The translations under genes were made by a program, and so were the position numbers. A DNA stretch of 64,000 nucleotides. It comes from Heterodera schachtii. Lineage: Eukaryota > Nematoda > Chromadorea > Rhabditida > Heteroderidae. The notes beneath the pieces are model-generated. The model was not told the origin of the DNA. It did no database searches and worked only from the letters and a program-made list of their open reading frames with translations. Location: contig SIJG01000123.1 of the NCBI GenBank assembly GCA_023374025.1, positions 168,388-232,387 of the forward strand. The letters are read 5' to 3'. Below, one piece after another: positions 1 through 12,708 of the stretch (position 1 is its first letter; every line of letters begins with the position of its first letter).

Positions 1-640
1 TTTTAATTATTTCAAATAAAATTAAACCAATGATCTGATGACATATAATTCTTAAAAGTAAGAATGAATTTAAAATTAAAAAACGATACTTTATGAAAAT
101 TCTAAATGCTATGACATGAATATATAAAAGAATTAGATTTGAAAAGTTAAATTACCTTAATGCATTGAAGAAAAAAGAGGAAATAATTCTTTAATTGAAC
201 AATGCGAGAATTAAAATGAAGCAAAAATGCAAAATTTATATGTAAATGGGTAATTTAATATATTTGCAATTATTTAAACATTTTAAAGAATTAAAGGCTT
301 AAAAATGGTGAAATATATTTAATAAAAGCATCATGCGTGACACAGGACTAACTGTTTACATAAAAATAAATAAATCCGCATGGAAAATATAAAGTAACGA
401 ATACTTAATTTTATTTTTGCTCAAATTTATATATTTAAAAATAAAGAAAGAAAAATTTATTCATTTAGCTAAAATATTATAATATAATCAAGTAAGTTGC
501 CTCCCACGAATTAGTAAAAATGATATATCAAAAAAATTTTAAAAGTCTAATTGTTTGTAATAAAAAAAAAGTTTATATGATAAAATACACGAAGGTCGTA
601 ATTTAAGGATTTTTAACGAGTTAGGAAATTTATAGTAAGA
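1..640. other. AT-rich DNA, nothing recognised
   Basis: Stop-rich in all frames, with only homopolymer and AT tracts. No gene, RNA or repeat boundary could be supported. Confidence 0.6.
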
Positions 641-900
641 AAAAAAGGGAACTGACAAATATTATCTTTCGCTTTCGCGTTTCGCATTTTGGCGCGAAAC
701 GCGAATATTACATCCCTAAGAATGAGGGATGAAATTCCTCAAAAATTTTCAAAATTTCTTCCGAAAATTGCATAATTTGATCATTTTTTAGTGAAAATCT
801 ATTAACAAATTGTATTAAAAATTTTCCCGGAGGCGCCTACCGGCGCCGCCAGCGCCCTCCCCAAATTTTTTTTTTGGGAAAAACGCGCCGCAAAAAAGCT
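641..900. repeat. GC-rich hairpin repeat block
   Basis: An isolated GC-rich patch in AT-rich DNA. It holds a perfect 12-bp inverted repeat, TTCGCGTTTCGC at 674-685 and its complement at 694-705, with an 8-nt loop. A second GC hairpin follows at about 826-850, where GGCGCC arms flank TACC. The second hairpin and its AT-rich flank are a diverged, reverse-orientation copy of the GGTGCCGATAGGCGCC repeat found at about 12.0, 27.7-28.0 and 56.4-56.6 kb. It is probably a remnant of a non-autonomous DNA transposon. I could not fix its ends. Confidence 0.55.
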
Positions 901-2722
901 TTTATTTATTTTTTAAATTTGAAATAGAATTTAAAAAAACCAAAAATAAATAATTTAATAAAAAATTATAGCTATAAGAGCTTATCAAAAAATCCTAAAT
1001 AGAATTTAAAAAACTTTTTGGTGCAGAAAAAATAAATAATTACATTAATTTAATGCTGAAAAATAAAAAAAATAAAATTATTTTAAAAATGATTGGTTAT
1101 TTTTCAATTGTAAATGAAATTATTAAATACCGATATGTTAGTTTTTTTTAAATAAAGACAAATATTAACCAGAAAATTTTACCAAAAAATAATATGGTGT
1201 AAAAATTTTTTTATTAAAAAAATAAAAAATAAAAAGCATTAGATTTTTTTCGAAATGTTTAAATTATTTATTTTAAATCTATAATTGAATAATTAAGCCA
1301 TTTAGTTTGGAATGAAGAATAAGACAAAATTAAGTTATATGAAACAAAATTAAGTTATATGAAAGGAATTAACCGAAGCAATATCATTTGGGTTATAAAC
1401 AAAATTTTAAAATCAATCCAAATAAATTCTGAAACACAATCGAAATATTTAAAGTGCAAAACAATAATATATAGTAAATATATCAGATCAAAACAAGGAA
1501 GAACAACTTAAATAATAAAATTAATAGAAGTTAGATGAATCATCAAAAATATTTAAGTAATTTAAAATATAAAGATAATAAGTATAAAATTCTATGATTT
1601 GGAAAAAGGAAATGTTTTTTATTGAACAAATCCACAAATAAACGTTAGAATTGATAAATATTTACATCTTTCAAATTAAGTAATGCAAAATGGTAATACT
1701 TTTTACCAATTAAAAAAACCAACAAATATAAGATAAAAGCATAATAAAATTATTTAATAAAAAGTCAACAACGCAAATGCAATGGGAAGAAACCTTTATC
1801 TAAAAGACGAAGTCGTACTCGAGAAATATTTAGTAAATATTTTATGTTTTATTCTACAAACTTAACTAAATTTTATTTCGATAAAGAGAGAAAAATAAAT
1901 TTGTGATTAAAAATTTAACCAAAGATAGCAACCGAAAGAAAAAGTATAAATATAAAGCATACAATATTTTGATAGGCAAAATTCGAAATTTGCGTTAATG
2001 GACCTAATTTAAATTAATAACCTAATGAAATGTTAGAAATAAGGCATACTGTTGGCTGAAAAAAACGAAATCGTCTGGCTGGAAAAATAAAGGATTAAGC
2101 AATAAGGAGAATATTATGTGATAGCGAGAAATTAAATAATTAGTTCCAAATTTATAAACTTAACAATCAAAAATAATAAATAGACAATCAAATTAAAGCA
2201 AAAAAATAATAGAAATTATAAAAAATTGACCCTCTATTGCGATTCAAAGAAATAGGCTCAAAGTGATGCGATGTGAGGAAGCAAGAGAATTGAGCCAAAA
2301 GTTAAAGAAAATTTCAAAATTATTAATAAAATATTTACTGAGTATATTCAGCAAGATTAAAAAATAAATATTTCAAGTGTTTGAATAAATAAAAATTTAA
2401 TCAAAAATTAAAAAAATAAATTTGAAATATAAATAAACATATGACCAGTTGTTGATTTCTCCTAAAAAATTTATAATCATAAAATAACAAAAAATATAAG
2501 GCAGTAAATGCTTAATAATTAACATAAGCTCAAGACGATATTCATTTAGATGAAAATAAATACAAACAAGTGTAAACATTTTAAGAAATTTTTCAAAAAT
2601 GAACTAATTTTACAAAATCAAAAAAAACTAGTCACTACTCAAAAAAATCAGAATTTTCTGATAATGGGCCAATCCTCCCCTTCCGCCTTTTAGGAGTTTT
2701 TCGGAGTCATTATCATGAATAT
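901..2722. other. AT-rich DNA with one 20-bp tandem duplication
   Basis: No coding signal. At 1324-1363 the 20-mer ACAAAATTAAGTTATATGAA occurs twice head to tail. The 60-codon minus-strand frame at 2397-2579 has AT-driven composition and is not accepted as a gene. Confidence 0.55.
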
Positions 2723-2997
2723 GACATCCATTTCGCCTAATTTCGAACAAGGACACAAATTCGAACAAAAATTCGAAATTTAAATTTATTGCAAAATTTT
2801 GCTTTTATGTAACAAAATGATACGAAAGTCTCTTGTGACTTTTATAATATTAGCATGTCTTTCAGTTTTATTCATGTAAATAACCATATTTCGCTGTTTT
2901 TTATGTAATGAAGTTGCATAAATGTGAATTTTGAAAAACATGTCTATTTTATGTTCTAAATCGGGTCCGGGGTTCGAAATTGGGCGAAATGGATGTC
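2723..2997. mobile_element. Small TIR element (MITE-like)
   Basis: The ends are inverted copies of each other over about 26 bp with one mismatch. GACATCCATTTCGCC begins the left end at 2723 and its complement finishes the right end at 2997. The 275-bp interior has no coding potential. A convincing target-site duplication was not found, so the superfamily is open. A diverged right-end copy (GGGTCCGG followed by AAATGGATATCAC) lies near 37975-38013, which suggests a family. Confidence 0.55.
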
Positions 2998-5900
2998 TGT
3001 CTGATTCGCGCTCATTGTCAGCGACCCCAAGAATCTCTAAAGAACATATTCACATGACCACTAAAGAGGTTGTTTAACATAAATTATTACCAAAAGTTTT
3101 GAAATAATTTAGAAAACAGTACCTTTTGTGATAAAAAAGCCGACTGTACTAAAAAGTCGTTGATAATAGCAATTAAAACATTAAATTATAGTAAAAACTT
3201 CAATCTTCAACTGCACAAAAAAAGCATTTTTTTTTTTGATTAAATTGACTTCAGATTCAAGTAAAGGGTTGACGACATTAATCTCATTATAAAATAAAAA
3301 TTAAATATTATTACGCAATATTTTAGAATGAAAATAAACAAATCGATGTATTAAAATTTAAATTATGGCAGAAGAATTTCACTTATGCTGAACGTATGCC
3401 ACGAATGTGTGGTAATAATATTCAACTTTTTTAAATTTATTTTAGACTTACAATTTTCCCTTTACATTCAAATTCATTATAAAATAAAAAATTTAATATT
3501 TTAAGAACAATTAAACAAAACATTTAAAATATAAAAAATTATACACCAAAAAAACTATTGCAATATACAATATTTTAATAAAATAGTTTACTCCAGGTTT
3601 TGATTTGATTTCCAAAAAGTAAATAAAAACAAATCAATTAGATTAAAAACAAATTATTGATAAATTCATTTATCCTTAATCATAATAATAAAATAACAAC
3701 AAAATCCACTACCTTTTTATGCATCGAAAAAATTAATAAATATAAGAAAATATTTTAATTGTAAAAAAATTATGTAAATGTCTAAAATATAAATTAAAAC
3801 TTGGGTAGACATATTGCTAGCTAAAACAACATACAAAACTTTTTGAAATATGTTCAAAAGGTAAATGCAATTATTGTAATAAAATAAAAACAATTTATTT
3901 GATAGATATGAATTATTCTATAAATAAAATAAATCTAACAAAAATTTAATTTTTATTGGAAATGCAACTTTTTATATTAAATAAATTTTTTTCATTTACC
4001 TGTCAACGATTTTTAATATTATGAAACAAAAATTATTTAAAATTAATTTTATTATTTTTTCTTTGAATGCGCTAATGCAAGTCGTAAACACAATTATTTA
4101 AAAAGGAAATTAATAATATAATTGTTAATTATTCTAAAAACTAATGGTATATATAAAAATAAAAATTAATGAATAAATATCTAAAAAAATAAATTTAACA
4201 GCTTTTTGAAGAAAGAGAATCTGCGAAAAAATATGAAGCAAAAAAACTCAAGAATCTTTTGTAAAAAATTCAGAATGAATTTATTGTATGTGATATACAA
4301 GCCACAAATTAAAATACAAGCAATTCTAAGTTGTAAAAATGAAAATAAAAAATAAGACGTCAGAAATTTTTAAACCTAAAGTAAAAATTTAAATTTTATT
4401 AACATAATTAATAAAAAAATAATGACAATTTCTAGAAAAGGAAACTACAAGAAACAAAAATAATTGTTTTAATTTCATTAAAAAGTTAATATAAAAGAAT
4501 GTAATTTGAAATAAAGTGATTAAATTGCATCTTTTTTTGTTTAAAAAAAATTAAAAATCCTTCTGAAAACTTAGTAATTGAGTCAAACACAAGAGTTAAA
4601 TATTAAAAACATACAAAAATAATATTACCGTGCAATTTAAAAAATGCTTAAATAAAGAAGGGAAAGCCATTAACGTGTGAGTTTTTGACAAACAGAGTAA
4701 TCTCATCGATAGGATTAAGCAAATAATTAAAACTAAGATAAGTACATTTTTTTAAAATAAACTATTTAATTAAAACTAATAATTAAAATATTTTGAATGA
4801 AATTAATTATTCTAAATATTCCGTCCTAGCTTATGAAACAATCCAAACTCAGAAACCCACAATCCGACGTACAATTCACTTGCGCAAGAGAAGAATTGAA
4901 ACTAACTTAACTATTAAAAATTTTATAAATATACTACATATTCACAATTCCATGTGAATCGATGAATGGTTATTCCAGTGGGTCGGATACAATAATTTGT
5001 CTACATGGAATCTGTAAACAAACAATTATTTGGGCTTGAAGCAATTAATCTAAAAATTAAACTAGATCAAACAAAAAAGAATAATCACAAAATAACTAAC
5101 CCTTTAATAAAGGAGCTGATTTATAGCTTAATAAAAGCAAAAAATTAAAAAATATCCTTTTTTAAATAGAATTTAACTATATAGTTTTTTTAATAAAAAC
5201 TTGTACAAATATTGTAATGGAACCAGCTAACCATATAATAAGATTATCTCGAGCAAGAACGGGAGCCAATAAAGCCCTAAATTTATTGCATCACAACAAG
5301 TAAAGCCTTACAAATGAAGAAAGAAAAAGCTATTGATTGATTTTCAAATTAAAAAATATTTAAAAAGCGGATTTTAATTTTTTCATTAAAATACTATAAT
5401 TACGTAATTTAAATGGAGAAGAAAGTGAAAATTTTATTTAAAATTTAATAAGTTGGTGATTATGAACAAAAGATATTATATTTAAATAATGAAAAATTAC
5501 AAAAATAATTTCATAAAAATTATAAATAAAAATGCAAATGATTCATAACAATTTTATATCGTTGAGTTGAAAAATAATATTTTTATATTTACTTTATAAA
5601 AACTGACGCTGGAAATAACACGAGAATTTTAAAATTAATTAAAAATAATAAGTAAATAAAAATGTTGCAACAATATATTGTAAAATTTATTATTTATACC
5701 CGAGTGGTTATATATAAGTTGAAGGATAACAATTTCACCAAATTTACTTGGAATTGGGTGATAAGGCAAGTACAGATAATCAAAATTTAAATTTTTTTTT
5801 ACCGGGTTGCATAGGAAAATAAATGATGCGAAAAAAGTAGAAAAAATAACTAAACTGAATACCAAAGTTAATATAAATCTAAATCATCGTCAAAATACGT

Positions 5901-6790
5901 GGAATATTTTGTGGGAAAATTCAAAAAGAAAAAATCAACGGGCTTGTAGCAAGAAGATGAGAGCTGTAAAAAAATAATAGCAAAATCGCGCTTTAAATAT
6001 TAATAATAATTGAAAGAAAATAATATACAAAAAAATATGCTGTTTTTTATCATAAATATAAAAGTGAATAGGAAATAAAAAAATTATCTCTGATTATTTA
6101 AATAAAAACATTAATTACCACCAATCTTTCATATAATAACATCTATCTCCAGCCTGAATCAGAAAAGAAATATTAGATTCAAGGTAATATGAATGATTTT
6201 TAATAGAATTTCTAATAACCACGTAAAAAGATAATAATTAATTAAATAAAACTACAAAAAAGAAATATATTTAGCAATATTAATATATTAGTTCAAATAT
6301 TACTTTTTTAAAAAATATGAGTAAAAGTTTACAAAACACTCGGACTACTTACAAGAAAAAGAGAAAAATATGGATTGTGATAATGAGAAAATGACACCGT
6401 CACACTTGAAATGTAAATTATATTAAATCAATCAAAACCGTAAGACTTTTCCCAACATTTTTCACAATTGATATAATCGAATTTTATTCATTTTATATTA
6501 TCCAACTTCTAAATTAAAAGAATTAAATTTTTTTGAAAAAAATAATTTTATTATCCAACTCATAATGTAAAATGAATTTTTTAAAATTGATCAATAATGT
6601 AAAAAAAATCAAAAAAATTATCTGTGAAAAAAAAATTTTCCATTATAAACATCAGCGTCAATTTGCCCACGTGCGCTTCCAATCTTTCCTCCTTTCTTTG
6701 TTGACTGTCCCGCTTTTGTCGCCATGTACGATTCCGGCACTGAAATGGGAATAAATATTAGAAAACGTAAAAAAATGAAAACGCATAATC
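2998..6790. other. AT-rich DNA, nothing recognised
   Basis: No supported gene. A minus-strand frame at 5635-5865 begins with a hydrophobic stretch resembling a signal peptide and is followed by a possible donor, but there is no second exon or homology to support it. A slightly GC-richer patch at 4930-5010 was not identified. Confidence 0.5.
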
Positions 6791-6793
6791 TAT

Positions 6794-6799
6794 TTTATT
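6794..6799 (-). promoter_or_regulatory. Possible polyadenylation signal (AATAAA)
   Basis: AATAAA on the minus strand, about 230 bp beyond the stop codon of the spliced gene at 7027-8486. Placement suits a 3' end, but AATAAA is common by chance in such AT-rich DNA. Confidence 0.3.
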
Positions 6800-7035
6800 G
6801 GCAGTCGAGAGTGCCTGCACTCAATCGTCCTCTACCATTCATCAATTATTTTTTTTGGGGGGGGGGGGGGAGAGAGTGCATGGCATTTCATCGCCTCCCA
6901 CCGCTTCGACCAATTTTAGGGGAGGCGAGAGTGCCAAGCACTCTATCCCCTCCCCTTCGACCATTTTTGGGGGGGGGGGGGAGGCGAGAGTGCTTGGCAC
7001 TCAATCCCCTCCCCTTAGACCAATTTTTAGGGGTC
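6800..7035. repeat. Four tandem repeats, each with a GAGTGC/GCACTC hairpin
   Basis: Four degenerate units of about 50-70 bp. Each has a GAGTGC...GCACTC inverted repeat, then a C-rich block, then a CGACCA-type segment leading to a G run. Stems are perfect in three units (loops CT, CAA and TTG) and decayed in one (GAGTGCATGGCATT). The block lies just beyond the stop of the minus-strand gene, so it would form a string of small hairpins in that gene's 3' untranslated region. Confidence 0.75.
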
Positions 7036-8486
7036 TGCATGGGAGTGACAGGCCCTCACCATGAGACAGACTTTGGAATCCCTTAGGCCCCTTTCCAAAA
7101 ACTTCAACTTATCTTCTTTTTTTTGGCCAGGTTTGAGTGCCAACTGAGATTGAGCCGGGCACATTTTCAGAATCGTCGTCGTCGTCACATCAATGTAATT
7201 ACTCACCGGTTTCTCCCACATCGTGTAATTTTGCTGCTGTTGATCCGTTTTGTCGCCCTCAAATTGTTGCGTCGTTTGCGCTCCCTCTTGCACTTCACGC
7301 AGTTTTGTTGTTGAGGTTGAACACATATTGGCCAACTGTAAAAAAAACATTATAAAATTTAAGATCATTCACGCCCTAAAAAATTCTCTTAACACTCGCA
7401 AAAATGTTAAATTATAATTCCCTATTTTTTTTGTGACCCCCCGCCCCCCCCCTTGAAATCGTTGGCGTTTAAACAAAAACCCTCATTGGTAAACCAAAAA
7501 TTTCTCACCGGCTTCTCCAACACCCTGTCATTTTGCTTCTGCTGTTCGTCCGTTTTGTCGCTCACGATTTGCGGCGTCGTTCGCGCTCCGTCCTTCTCTG
7601 CTCTTATTTCCACATCCATCAAAAAGTCGTCCAACGTGATTTTGACCCTTTTGAGGTTCGCAACCGAGGTGCCGCTTTTGTCCGCATTGTCAGTGATCAA
7701 TCGCTTGCCGACCACAGCCTTTTGGGCTTCATCATCATTGTGGAAAAGCGGCGAAAGAGGACGATGCTAAAAAAAACAACAAAAAACTTTTATTTATCAT
7801 TTTTTGCAAAAGCACATGAAAATTGTCTTTTTCAGACCCATCCCCCCCTATGTTTTTCGTCGCACCACAATGTCCTCATCAAATTTGGTGTTGAGTTTTG
7901 CTCCTCCCAGCACCGCCCGTTCCACTTGCAAAAACAAGTCGTCCAGCTCATTTCTTTTTTCCTAAATTAGAGAGGGAAAAAATTAAAATGTAAATTTTCA
8001 ATTCATGCTGCCCAAAAAAAAGCCCTTTAATTTTTTATTAAAAATATTATTGGACTGATTCCTGCTGCTGTTATCGATGCTAAAAAAAACTTTTTGACCC
8101 TAATTTACCCGTATTTTTACCACTCCCCCCTCCACCTTACTGTTCAAATTTTCGTCTTCCATCTCAGAAGCATCAGGCTATGAAAAAACACAAAAAATTA
8201 CAAATTTTTAAATTTTATGAAAAATCATTTTGGGAAAATTTACCAATATTGAACTTGTAGTGGCAGCGCGTTGGCGCCGTACATTTGTGGGTGGGAGACG
8301 AACCGACTGGCGACGAACTTTAGTAGCTGAACGGTGCGACTGAAAATGGAAAAAAAAATGATTAAAAAAGTTAAAGATTTTTTAAAAATTAGCTTTTTGG
8401 GCAGAAATACTGTGACAGGCGACCTGGAACGCTGCTCGCTTTTTTATTAAACGCAAATTTTTGGCAATTTCGTCAATTTTTTTCAT
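7027..8486 (-). CDS. Spliced gene of unknown function with duplicated exons
   Basis: Proposed exons in transcription order are 8486-8424, 8339-8244, 8177-8136, 7961-7866, 7766-7509, 7335-7207 and 7143-7027, giving 266 residues. Every exon boundary is phase 0. Acceptors are typical (TTTTCAG, TTTCATAG, TTTTTTAG, TTTACAG, TCTCAG). The donors after exons 2, 5 and 6 are good (GTAAAT, GTGAGA, GTGAGT); those after exons 1, 3 and 4 (GTCGCC, GTGGAG, GTGCGA) are weak and were chosen to keep the frame. Introns are 63-174 bp. The N-terminal 50 residues are basic and the rest is polar and charged, with no membrane segment. Modules recur: LDDLFLQVERA in exon 4 and LDDFLMDVEIRA in exon 5; SDKTDEQQKQN...LEKP in exon 5 and GDKTDQQQQN...WEKP in exon 6. 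I do not recognise the family. A small chromatin- or spindle-type protein is possible, but that is a guess. The last exon may instead splice at GTGAGG (7054-7059). Confidence 0.6.
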
Positions 8487-8640
8487 TGTAAAAAAACTTA
8501 AAAGGGAAAGGGGAAGCCAAATGTTCGTATGATGTAAAAAAAAAGAGAAAAAATGAAAATGGGGAACTCATACTCACCAGAAATCAATCCCCCCCCCCCT
8601 CTTCAAGTCACTCTCCATTCACCATAAGCGAGTGGACCCC
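8487..8640 (-). other. Possible upstream intron and 5' untranslated exon
   Basis: A strong minus-strand donor (GTGAGTATGAG, ending an exon at about 8574) lies upstream of the proposed start. A TTTTAAG acceptor precedes the ATG by about 10 nt. This fits a leader exon, or a trans-splice acceptor, in front of the coding region. The leader exon's 5' limit cannot be set. Confidence 0.4.
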
Positions 8641-9170
8641 CTCCCCCCAGCCATTGAGGTCACTCCGTTTTAACGGACGCCAAACAATTGCTCCGAGTGG
8701 CCATCCCTCCCTCACCGCGCGTCATTCAACGAAAGGACGCCATTTTGGCTTCTTATGCTCTCAAATCCCACCCGGCACTCTTATCTCTCATCCCCTGTCT
8801 CTCTCTCCTCTCTCTCACTTTATCTCTCATCCACCTCCCACCACCACAGCGCTGCTGCATGCCGCCCCCCCCCCTCACCAATAATCACCCAAAAAACAAC
8901 TTTTAAAATTTGACATCCCTAAAACGTTTTTTTTTCACCCCCCACAAAATGCGCGAAAATTTACCTCCATAGGCTTCACCCCCCGAAATTTTAAAAAAAT
9001 CGCACAAAAAATGCGCGAAAATTTCACGCAAAGACTTCGCCCCACAGGCTCGCGCACTAATTAATTACCCCCCTTAGGCTTAGGCTCGCGCACTAATTAA
9101 TCACCCCTCATAGCTAATTAATCACGCGGCAAACATCAAAGACCAAAAGCCATCAATCACCACCGCGACA
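8641..9170. promoter_or_regulatory. GC-richer upstream region with repeated motifs
   Basis: It lies upstream of the minus-strand gene at 7027-8486. There is a CT/AC-rich stretch at 8760-8880. The minus-strand motif TTTTCGCGCAT occurs twice (8949-8959 and 9011-9021), each inside a longer shared block, and matches the TTTCGCGC form of E2F sites. GGCTCGCGCACTAATTAAT occurs at 9049-9067 and again starting at about 9083. This reads as a promoter or CpG-containing regulatory region rather than coding sequence. Assignment to this gene is inferred from position. Confidence 0.4.
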
Positions 9171-11459
9171 ATGACTGGATAAGTAACTACTAACTACAAA
9201 AAACAAATATATTAAGCAATATTAACGAATAAATTAGTTAAAATTTTATTATTAATAAAATGAAAAAAATCATAAAAAATCATATTTTATGCAAAAACGA
9301 AAAATGCAATAATTCCATAAAAGTTAGTAGTTTTTGGTTTAAATAAAAAGTTAGTTTAAATGTTAGTGACAGCTCAAGAACGCAACTTGTATGATGAAGA
9401 TCCTAAGAACAACGAACGACAAGAGAATAAAATTAAGAATTTTAAAACGAATTTCTCATTGTTGAATGAAAATTAAAGAAAAATTTTTAAATTTTTATTT
9501 ATTAAAAAAAATTATTTTCTTTTAAAACTTTTAATAAACACATGTATGTTAAAATTAATAAAAACAGTACCAAAATTAAACTTGTTAATTTTATATTGAA
9601 AATAAAACATTATCTTCAATTAAAATTAAAATGGAATTAATTATATATAAATTCAAAAAAAACCAACAATGCGATAAAAAAGTTTTGATATTGTTTTTAT
9701 AATATATCTTGTCAATATCATATAAGATAAATAAAAAAAATTAAAAACGCAAATCTTGTAGTAATATTAAATTTTTACGCTCAATAAATACAAAAAGATA
9801 ATTTCCTTTTTCTTCCGATAAATTTTAAAAAAATTAAACAAATTCATTATTATAAAAAAAATAATGTTAAATCAGTTAATAAGATTCAATATTGATGAGA
9901 AAACACCCGAAAATAAACGAGTTTTTGAATCATGAGCAATTAAATGATAGCATTTGTGGTATGTTTTTATCATAATAAAATAAGCAAAATAAAATACATA
10001 ACACTAAAATAAATTAAAGTAAAAAATAATACTTGATGAATGATATTGTGATAATAATGTATCTGTATTTTTCTTAATTCGAAATATTTTTATGTTGCCA
10101 AATAACAAAAATCAATAAAAAATTATTAAAAATAACTCAAGTAAGGTTAAATATTATTAAAAATTAAAAATAAAATATCACTTAAATCAGCCTCAGACGC
10201 TCAAGGCCCTGGGAGAGGCTGTCTTCGACAACGATTTTAAACCAAAAATAAATAATAATAAAATCCAATCGTTAATCCTTAAAAGGATGGAGGCTGAATT
10301 TTTTATCATAAACAGTTAATATTAATATAAAATTTTAATCAAATGAATAAAAACTTTATTTATGAGTAAAAAGATTCAGCAAAAAATAGTTCAATTTATT
10401 TTTACACAACCGATTCAAAATATTATAGTTTTTGGTAATTTTTAAGTAAATACATTTTTTATATATTTAAATTCCTAAGATAAAGTAAATTGTCAAATGA
10501 ACTATTACTGAATATAATAAATAAGTGCAGAAATCTGAGATTTACATAAAATATCGAGAAAAGTTATAATTAGCGATAATAATAAAAAGTTCAAGCTTTA
10601 ATCAGTAAAAATATACGATTTTAAAAAATTTTAAAAGGTCGTTTTAGACAATGTCTTGCATTGCAATTTTGCATAAATTTGCCGGCAAATTCATCCATTT
10701 GGGGAGATTTATTTCCCGCGGCCTTCCTATTGTTATGTCTGATTGTTGTTGCTTAAATGTACGCCTTATTCCATGCCAATATCATTTTTTTGGTTTTTGG
10801 CTTTCATTTTTTTGAACATTTTTTCATTAAAATTGGACAAATGTAAAAGATTTTTGTCAAAAATCGTTATTTGAATGCTTTTTGAGCCAAAATCATTATT
10901 TTTAAGGGTTTTGTGCAAACAATCGGTATTTTGAATATTTTGAAAAAGCTTTTTTAGGCAATTTTTGAAATATTTTTATTATGAGTTAGGCAAAACCATG
11001 CTATCTATTGAAAAATTTTATTTTTCTTTCAGAATTTAACCTCAATCTCTTCTCGCTTCCCCAAAATAAAAAAATTCATTTGTCGATTCAAAAAATAATT
11101 ATAGCCAATTAGTAAAAATTAAAAAAAGAAGTAAATAAATAACTTTATTAAATTTTCTATTATATCAATGAGTAGAAGTTATTTTTGAAAAATCATAAAC
11201 AATTCTATTTTAAACTAATAATAAATACCTAAAATAATCATTAATTTATATGCATTAGAATATGATGCAAAAAATACTCAATTAATAATATGAAATTCAG
11301 TGGCTTTGGACATTAATGTGTTGGACAAAACTATTTTTTATAAACATAAATATATTTAAATCAATTGTGCCAAAGAATAGACATTTTTTATAAAAAATTA
11401 ACTAAAATGAATTCCTTTAGTTGTGCTTAATGCTTGGCAATTCTGCTTTGGATGGGTGG
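9171..11459. other. AT-rich DNA with a few isolated GC patches
   Basis: No gene is supported. A 55-bp GC-richer patch at about 10190-10245 keeps one frame open (reading LKALGEAVFDNDF) and could be an exon relic, but has no partner. At 10677-10690 there is a perfect 14-bp palindrome, ATTTGCCGGCAAAT. The rest is AT tracts. Confidence 0.45.
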
Positions 11460-12708
11460 GTAGATAGTAGAGACCGGACGACTGGGGTCGGAGGAATCCC
11501 GAGTCGGGATCCCGACTGAATCCCGATCAATCCCGAACATTTTGAAAAACGATCGGAACGGATCCCGAATCGGGATCCCGATCAATTCCGAAGATTTTTT
11601 TCGGGATCCCGCGGCATTATCGGGATTTGCTAAAATCCAATTTTTTTTTAATGTTTTGTGCCAAGTTTTGTTCAAATGCTTATCTAATATTCTTAATTGA
11701 TCAATTCGATTGAAGAAAAATAGGGATGGGAATTATAGCAGGTTTTTAGAAAATTTTCAAAATTCGAGTATCATGCCTAAAAATCAGATTTTAGGACCAA
11801 AAATTAGAACATTTAACAACATAACTTTAAAAAGTTTTTATAAATTTAATTAATATCAATTTTTATATTTTCGCCTCCTATGATCAGTTTTAACAATTTG
11901 AGGATAATTAGCAAATCGTTATGTTCATCGGAATCAAAAAATCAGATTTTAAAGAATTTTTTGCTGAGAATTTTTCAAAAACATTAGGGGAACAAGGTGG
12001 AAGCCGGCGGTGCCGATAGGCACCGACGGGAAAAATTTTTGTAATTTTTGATGCGATTTGTTAACAGATTTTGTCCAAAAAACCCCAATTTTTTTAGCGA
12101 TTTTGAGCAAATTTTTCAGGAAAATTAAGGATTTTTAGAAACCGGCGGTGTCGTTATGCACCAAAGGAAAAATACTTAGACAACAATTGGAAAAATACTT
12201 AGACAACAATTTCTAATCTAATTTATTAGACAAAATTCTTAGAAATTGTTGTGCATGAAACTACCTAATAAGATTTAAAATATTATTTATGGAATAAAAA
12301 AAATTTTTTTTGATAATTCTTTTTTTAAAGGAATAAAAGTCACAAAATGGCCAACCTTTGCGTCAAATTTTGAAAATTTTCACAACTATTTTGAGACTCA
12401 TCAAAATTTTAAGGGATTTTTAAAGAAAAATAAGCAAGTTTTTAATTTAAAATTCAAGGTCTTAATTTAAAAAAATGAGATTTTTCCAAAAATCATCGTG
12501 ACTTCAATCCCGCGGGATCCCGCGGGATTGGTAAATGGTCGGGAGGGATCCCGATTCGGGATCCCGATGAAATCCCGATCCCGATCAATCCCGATGAATT
12601 TAAAAAATCGTTCGGGGCGGATCCCGAGGTCGGGATCCCGAATTTAATCCCGCGGGATCCCGAAGAAATCCCGCGGGATCCCGATCCCGTCCGGTCTCTA
12701 GTAGATAG
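11460..12708. mobile_element. Non-autonomous hAT element with GGGATCCCG subterminal repeats
   Basis: The element spans 11468-12700 (1,233 bp) between direct 8-bp duplications GTAGATAG at 11460-11467 and 12701-12708. Both ends read TAGAGACCGGACG inward, which matches hAT (8-bp duplication, TAG-start ends). Both subterminal zones (about 11485-11600 and 12505-12695) are packed with the palindromic GGGATCCCG and CCCGAT motifs. The interior is AT-rich and non-coding, with two copies of the GC hairpin repeat (12003-12024 and 12142-12162) and a 23-bp tandem duplication near 12170-12220. No transposase frame survives, so movement would need a source in trans. Confidence 0.85.

Noticed and set aside
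9074..9085. Two TTAGGC units, the common nematode telomere repeat
   Set aside because: Only two units, embedded in a locally repeated GGCTCGCGC context; too short to call an interstitial telomere.
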